Positions 60,034 through 64,000 of a stretch of DNA of 64,000 nt are shown here, piece after piece. The stretch is from NCBI RefSeq assembly GCF_025630775.1, contig NZ_JAOSZE010000038.1, forward strand, positions 43,217 through 107,216, written 5' to 3'. Made by a program: the position numbers and the translations under genes. This DNA comes from Actinoplanes sp. KI2. GTDB lineage: Bacteria; Actinomycetota; Actinomycetes; Mycobacteriales; Micromonosporaceae. A model generated the notes under the pieces. That model did not search any database, was not told the DNA's origin, and saw only the letters and a list, made by a program, of their open reading frames with translations. Position 1 is the first letter of the stretch; every line of letters begins with the position of its first letter.

Positions 60034-60225
60034 CACTCACACCCGTTCAAGCGGCGCCCGAGGGCAGCACTCACACCCACCCAACCGGCGCACGCGGCAC
60101 CACTCACGCGCGCCCAAGCGGGGGGCACGCCAGCACTCACACCCACCCAACCGGCGAATGCGGCACCACTCACGCGCGCCCAAGCGGGGGGCACGCCAGC
60201 ACTCACACCCGCTCAAGCGGCGCAT
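60034..60225 (-). repeat. 66-bp tandem repeat derived from the MOSC gene 3' end
   Basis: Copies of CACTCACACCC(A/G)CYCAA-type sequence start at 60034, 60068, 60134 and 60200; the last two intervals are exactly 66 bases. The 60200 copy contains the MOSC stop codon (TCA at 60203), so the array extends the gene's own 3' end toward lepA. It fills the region between MOSC and lepA, including the likely lepA promoter. Confidence 0.9.
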
Positions 60226-61243
60226 GCGGCAGCGGCGGCAGTTCCGCCGTCACCGCGTCACCAGGCCGGACCAGCCCACCGCGCAGCACGACGGCCATGA
60301 CCCCTGCCTTGCGCACCACGTTCCCGTCGGCGTCCCGCCCGACGACCTCCTTCAGCAGACCGTCCCGGAACCCGTTGATCTGCCCACACGGATTCCGAAG
60401 CCCCGCAAGCACCACCGCCGGCCGCGGATCAACCCCCCGGTCACCGGCCGCAGCCGCCGCGATCGCCACCGCCGAAGCCGCCGTCTCCCGATCGAGCGTC
60501 GCCCGCGCGGCAACCTCCAGCACCGCGCCAAGGGGCCCGGCGTCAGGCCTGCTAGCACCCTCACCAAGCGCCCCGCCGTCACCCTCACCGGCCGCGGTCG
60601 CCGCCTCATCCACCGCGGTCCCCGCACCGTCCGCCGCGGTCCCGGCACGATCCACGGCAGTCCCTTCGCCGTCGCCCTCACCGGCCGCAGTCGCCGCCTC
60701 ATCCACCGCGGTACCCACGCCGTCTGCCGCAGTCGCCGCGCCGTCCGCCACAGTCGCCGCGCCGTCCGCCGCAGTCGCCGCGCCGTCCGCCGCAGTCGCC
60801 GCGCCGTCCGCCGCAGTCGCCGCGCCGTCCGCCACAGTCGCCGCGGTCCCCACGCCGTCCGCCACAGTCGCCGCGCCGTCCGCCAAGGGCGGCCCGAATT
60901 GAGCGGCCGCCGGCAACCCGAAGCGCAGGATCGTGCCCAGCGGCAGCCCGAGCAGGTCGATGCCGCTCGTGGTCACGTTCTCCCCGAGGTCGCCCGCCCC
61001 GACCGCGTACCCCTTGGCCCCGACCTCGGCGAACAGCTCCTGCTGAAGCAGATGCACCTGCCGGAAGTTCGGCTGCGTCGGATCGGCCCGCACCCGGCCT
61101 CGATGCTTCACGTGCACTCCGGCATGCACGTCGCCCTGCACCCCGACCCCGGCGATCAGCACGACCTCGTCCCGCACCGGCTTCGTGAACGCATACGTGT
61201 CGTTACAGCTGACCGCCGCAACCGTCCCCTGCACAGCTCCCAT
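60203..61243 (-). CDS. MOSC domain protein split by a repeat insertion
   Basis: MOSC domain protein of 346 residues (usual members of this group ~200-230). N-terminal half: GDVHAGVHVKHRGR, then RQVHLLQQELFAE and GDLGENVTTSGIDLLGLPLGT. The C-terminal half has LRNPCGQINGF, with the conserved Cys, and RKAGVMAVVLRGG. Between them lie about 130 residues of Ala/Asp/Gly/Val/Thr repeats (ADGAATV-like heptads), encoded by 21-bp repeats. MOSC domains bind molybdenum cofactor sulfur carriers. The insertion is in frame; both halves look intact. Confidence 0.85.
   Translation of the reverse strand: MGAVQGTVAAVSCNDTYAFTKPVRDEVVLIAGVGVQGDVHAGVHVKHRGRVRADPTQPNFRQVHLLQQELFAEVGAKGYAVGAGDLGENVTTSGIDLLGLPLGTILRFGLPAAAQFGPPLADGAATVADGVGTAATVADGAATAADGAATAADGAATAADGAATVADGAATAADGVGTAVDEAATAAGEGDGEGTAVDRAGTAADGAGTAVDEAATAAGEGDGGALGEGASRPDAGPLGAVLEVAARATLDRETAASAVAIAAAAAGDRGVDPRPAVVLAGLRNPCGQINGFRDGLLKEVVGRDADGNVVRKAGVMAVVLRGGLVRPGDAVTAELPPLPHAPLERV
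60558..60895 (-). repeat. 21-bp coding repeats inside the MOSC gene
   Basis: Units of CGCCGCGCCGTCCGCCGCAGT (21 bp; a core unit in 60718-60890), encoding ADGAAT(A/V). Flanking, more diverged units (GTAVDEAATAAGEGDG) repeat twice. Period is a multiple of 3, so the frame is preserved. Confidence 0.85.
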
Positions 61244-61394
61244 GCCCCGAGTGTCACGGACGCAGCGCCCGCCGCTCGACCCGGTTTCCCGCGCCATGGG
61301 CAAACGCGCCATGGGCAAACGCGCCATGGGCAACGCGCCAAGCCGGCACATCCAGCAGGACAGCCAACCGGTCGCTACCCAGAGGCCTTGCCTG

Positions 61395-61928
61395 TCAGTC
61401 AGGCGGCTCCAGGAACAACGCGGACAAACGCGGCAATCTCCTCTGCATCTCCTCCTCGTTGTCGAAATCCCACAGCTCGGCCGCATCGGGCCGCGTCGCC
61501 GGTCGCTCCCCCGCCGGCAACTCGGACCCGGTGGCCTGCCGGTATGCCTCGGCGCCGATGGCCAGCACCTCTTCCGCCTCGAACACCGCACCGGAATCCG
61601 CGGCGGCCCGCACCGCCGGCACATCGGCCAGCGAATCGGGTGATTTCACCGACCGCGCCACGGCCTCGCGCCCGTGCGCGATCAGCCACCCGCGGAAGCT
61701 GTCGAAGCCCTCGTCGGAACACCCGCCGTTGATCAGGTAGGCCGCCGCCCACAGATCCTGGGTGCCGGAGGCCACCAGGACCTTGTCGAGGTGGCGGGCC
61801 CAGGCGACGATCTCCTCAGGGTCGCGGGCGGCCAGATCGGCGATGGCGCGTTTGGCCACCTCGCCCGGGGAGGCGGGCCGATCGGCGGTCGCGCGGTCGA
61901 TGACCGCCCAGAAGTCGTCGGTTCTCAT
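61395..61928 (-). CDS. DUF4240 domain protein
   Basis: A 177-residue protein starting MRTDDFWAVIDRATADRP, typical DUF4240. Later segments: VAWARHLDKVLVASGTQDLWAAAYLINGGCSDEGFDSFRGWLIAHGREA. Function unknown; common in actinobacteria. The MOSC gene on the same strand begins 152 bases downstream of its stop. Confidence 0.9.
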   Translation of the reverse strand: MRTDDFWAVIDRATADRPASPGEVAKRAIADLAARDPEEIVAWARHLDKVLVASGTQDLWAAAYLINGGCSDEGFDSFRGWLIAHGREAVARSVKSPDSLADVPAVRAAADSGAVFEAEEVLAIGAEAYRQATGSELPAGERPATRPDAAELWDFDNEEEMQRRLPRLSALFLEPPD

Positions 61929-61982
61929 GGCCAGGATCCTGCCAGCCGGGTACGACAAGAATCGGGACGGCAGGATGGTCGG

Positions 61983-62951
61983 GTGCGGCCGATTTCGCTC
62001 CCCGATGTCGCGTACGGCGCCACCGCCGTACGCCCTCAATGGTCTGACCTGCCCAGCAGCTTGCGGCAGGCCATCTCGGCTCGGCTCGGCTCGCCGGTCG
62101 TCTCGGCGCGAAGCGCCGGCGGCGGCTTCACCCGCGCCTTCGCCGCGGTCCTCCGCACGTCGGCCGGGCCGAGTGCCTTCGTCAAGGCCGCACCCCTTCA
62201 AGATCCAAATTCCCGTTGGTACGCCCGGGAAGCGGCCCTCACCTCCGCACTCCCGTCGACCGTCGCGGCCGCCCGCCCACGCTGGACGATGGTGGACTCC
62301 GACTATTTCGTCCTGTGTCTGGAAGCGGTCGAGGGGCGGGTGCCGTCGCTGCCGTGGTCACCGCCCGACCTGGAGGCGGCGCTGTCCGCCTGGTCGACGG
62401 CCGCCGCGGCGCTGCGCGAGCCGACACCGGAGCTGCTGGCGGTGGGCGTGCCGGCCCTGCCCGACATTCTGCGCGGCGAGATGTCCTGGTGGTCGGCGAT
62501 CGAGGCCGGCCGGGAGCCGCTGCCCCGGACCGCGCGCGAGACCGTGGCCGCGGCCCGGATCCCCGAGCTGGCGGCCCTGGAACGAGACTTGCCCACGCTG
62601 GCCGCCGGGTCCGGCCTCACGCACGGCGACCTGCGCATCGACAACGTCATCATCGACGGCGACGGCCGGGCCTGGCTGTGTGACTGGACCTGGCCCAGCC
62701 TGGGCGCACCCTGGTTCGACACGGTCACCCTGCTGGTCAGCGCTTACGCGAGTGGCCTCGACACGGACGCCTGTCTGGCATCCTGGGAGGCGCCGGACGA
62801 CGGCGTGGACGGGGCACTGGCGGCGCTGGCCGGGTATTGGCTGGTCCGGGCCGACGGCGGCCCGAGCAGTGCGTCCCCGCACAGCCGGCAGCATCAGCGG
62901 TTCAGCGGCGAGCAGGCGCTGGCCTGGCTCGCCGAAAGGCGCGGCTGGTAA
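61983..62951 (+). CDS. Aminoglycoside-phosphotransferase-family kinase
   Basis: A 322-residue APH-like kinase. Gly-loop region SARSAGGGFTRAFAA; Lys in AFVKAAPL; catalytic loop LTHGDLRIDNVIID (HGDxxxxN); WLCDWTWPSLG (D of DFG equivalent). Probably a small-molecule kinase rather than a resistance factor. Starts at GTG 61983, divergent from DUF4240. Confidence 0.86.
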   Translation: MRPISLPDVAYGATAVRPQWSDLPSSLRQAISARLGSPVVSARSAGGGFTRAFAAVLRTSAGPSAFVKAAPLQDPNSRWYAREAALTSALPSTVAAARPRWTMVDSDYFVLCLEAVEGRVPSLPWSPPDLEAALSAWSTAAAALREPTPELLAVGVPALPDILRGEMSWWSAIEAGREPLPRTARETVAAARIPELAALERDLPTLAAGSGLTHGDLRIDNVIIDGDGRAWLCDWTWPSLGAPWFDTVTLLVSAYASGLDTDACLASWEAPDDGVDGALAALAGYWLVRADGGPSSASPHSRQHQRFSGEQALAWLAERRGW

Positions 62952-62979
62952 GCCCGTCCCGCTTGAGGAGGCGGCCGTT

Positions 62980-63008
62980 TTGGCGGGTCGCGGCGGTGCT
63001 GGTAATCT
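62980..63008 (+). promoter_or_regulatory. Sigma-70-type promoter of rpsT
   Basis: -35 TTGGCG, 17-base spacer, -10 TAATCT, about 120 bases before the rpsT GTG. Spacing and hexamers fit a housekeeping promoter. Confidence 0.65.
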
Positions 63009-63130
63009 GGTTCATCGCGTGTGGTGACGCGCCGCTGTTTGCTGCTCCGGCAGACGGTCGCTCCGGCGGCCGATGGTGGTGACCACCGCTTGAGACCAGT
63101 TTCCGAACCTAGTCAGGACAAGGCTGTCGC

Positions 63131-63397
63131 GTGGCGAACATCAAGTCCCAGATCAAGCGCAACCGGCAGAACGAGAAGGCCCGGCTGCGCAACAAGTCGG
63201 TCAAGTCGTCGCTGAAGACGGTGATCCGCAAGCTCAACGAGGCGAGCGAGGCGGGCAACGTCGAGTCGGCTACCGTGCTGCTGCGTGACGCCTCGCGTCA
63301 GCTGGACAAGGCTGTCAGCAAGGGCGTCATCCACAAGAACCAGGCGGCGAACCGCAAGTCGGCCATCGCCAAGCGGGTCGCTTCGCTGTCTGCCTGA
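63131..63397 (+). CDS. rpsT: 30S ribosomal protein bS20
   Basis: An 88-residue bS20 with MANIKSQIKRNRQNEKAR start and IHKNQAANRKSAIAKRV end, highly basic and helical. Binds 16S rRNA early in 30S assembly. GTG start. Terminator follows at 63478. Corresponds to Rv2412; holA, the usual neighbour, is not seen before the window end. Confidence 0.97.
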   Translation: MANIKSQIKRNRQNEKARLRNKSVKSSLKTVIRKLNEASEAGNVESATVLLRDASRQLDKAVSKGVIHKNQAANRKSAIAKRVASLSA

Positions 63398-63477
63398 TCC
63401 GTCAGGCCAGGCGCGGCAGCAAGGAAGCAGCCGCGCCGCTGCCCGCTACACGCGGGCCGGTCTTCGACGACCACACC

Positions 63478-63518
63478 CGGGCACCGCCGGGCCGGAAACG
63501 GCCCGAAAGCGGTGCCCG
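63478..63518 (+). terminator. rpsT terminator hairpin
   Basis: CGGGCACCGC pairs with GCGGTGCCCG, with an inner hairpin CGGGCCG-GAAA-CGGCCCG. About 80 bases after the stop, followed by CGTCGTTTCC. Confidence 0.8.
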
Positions 63519-63569
63519 CGTCGTTTCCGGCGCCCGACGCTGCCCACCCGGCGAGCCCACGGCACCACC

Positions 63570-63850
63570 CGGTCGCCTTGCGCTTGCCCGACCGCCTTGC
63601 GTATTCCCGGCGGCCTTGCTCCTACCGGCGGCCTTGCTTCTACCGGCGGCCTTGCTCCTACTGACGGCCTTGCGCCTGCTCAGCGGCCGTTACACGCGCG
63701 GCGCGGCCTCACGACTCCCCAGCGGCCTTGCGCCCGCCTTGCGCCCTTACGCGTGCCCAGCGGCCTTACACATGCCCCGTCGGCCTCACGCTTGCCAAGC
63801 GGCCTCACGCCTGCCCGGCACCCCTGCTCACGGCCCGCGGACTTACGCCC
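63570..63850. repeat. Degenerate 18-bp repeats downstream of rpsT
   Basis: At about 63608-63665 the unit CGGCGGCCTTGCTCCTAC (18 bp) recurs three to four times, followed by many looser copies of CGGCCT(T/C)(A/G)C up to about 63830. Noncoding as far as I can see. Confidence 0.8.
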
Positions 63851-63931
63851 TCTCCGCGGGCCTCGTGCCGCCGGCCAACTCCTCCCCGCTTACTCGTGCC
63901 GGCCTACCCGTGCGGGCTTACTCGTAGCGGC

Positions 63932-63994
<63 letters not shown>

Positions 63995-64000
63995 CCGGCG

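Overview
The window is high-GC actinobacterial chromosome. GTG and TTG starts are common, genes abut or overlap by NTGA, and the content includes F420/deazaflavin enzymes, ECF41 sigma, DUF397/XRE, DUF6232 and DUF4097 proteins. Gene content and style best fit Micromonosporaceae (Actinoplanes or a relative), but that is an inference from content, not a database match. I saw no rRNA, tRNA, CRISPR array, insertion sequence or prophage.

The backbone is a conserved actinobacterial housekeeping segment. Read from low to high coordinate it carries smtB-zur, uppS, recO, era, a cytidine-deaminase-like gene, a CNNM/CBS gene, ybeY, phoH, HIT, rsmE, dnaJ, hrcA, hemW, lepA and rpsT. This is the gene order I know from Mycobacterium tuberculosis (Rv2358 to Rv2412). 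Lineage-specific blocks are inserted between the backbone genes.

Region by region. 0-4.6 kb: zinc uptake (znuABC behind a Zur-box-like palindrome) followed by a zinc-sensing ArsR repressor and Zur. 6-11.4 kb: a TPP riboswitch with an RBS-sequestering hairpin ahead of a YkoEDC-type ECF transporter, then an MTHFR-like gene, an aldo/keto reductase and a single-domain thiamine-binding protein. 11.4-12.7 kb: a HAD hydrolase starting inside an 18-bp repeat, and a 49-bp minisatellite. 12.7-23.7 kb: the uppS-recO and era-to-HIT blocks with envelope genes between them. 23.7-31.9 kb: a GH3 beta-glucosidase, an XRE/DUF397/DUF397 module, DUF6232, a possible 21-codon sORF, and an asymmetric heterodimeric ABC exporter whose operon has an Arg-rich leader ORF and a triplicated gene junction. 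31.9-38.9 kb: rsmE, two paralogous Ser/Thr kinases, and exported/sortase/VWA-like proteins. 39-40.4 kb: an ECF41 sigma factor divergent from its AhpD-like partner, with a matching promoter. 40.4-46.9 kb: a five-gene overlapping catabolic operon (reductase, LigA, LigB, citryl-CoA-lyase-like, CoA-transferase) divergent from an amidohydrolase plus IclR regulator. 47-49.6 kb: a deazaflavin enzyme, and a MarR/azoreductase pair with two operators. 49.7-54.7 kb: dnaJ, hrcA (CIRCE), hemW. 55.7-57.6 kb: a PAS-containing membrane protein with no output domain. 58-64 kb: lepA, a MOSC protein split by a repeat insertion, DUF4240, a phosphotransferase and rpsT. The window ends in a poly-G/poly-C stretch that is probably an artefact.

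The most unusual signal is a recurrent theme rather than one gene: short tandem duplications sit at gene ends and gene junctions at many places, often carrying the stop codon or the overlapping stop/start. They produce extra mini-ORFs, extra start codons or protein repeats. The most promising candidate biochemical system is the LigAB / CoA-transferase / citryl-CoA-lyase operon, which lacks the usual hydratase and aldolase of the gallate/protocatechuate 4,5-cleavage pathway.
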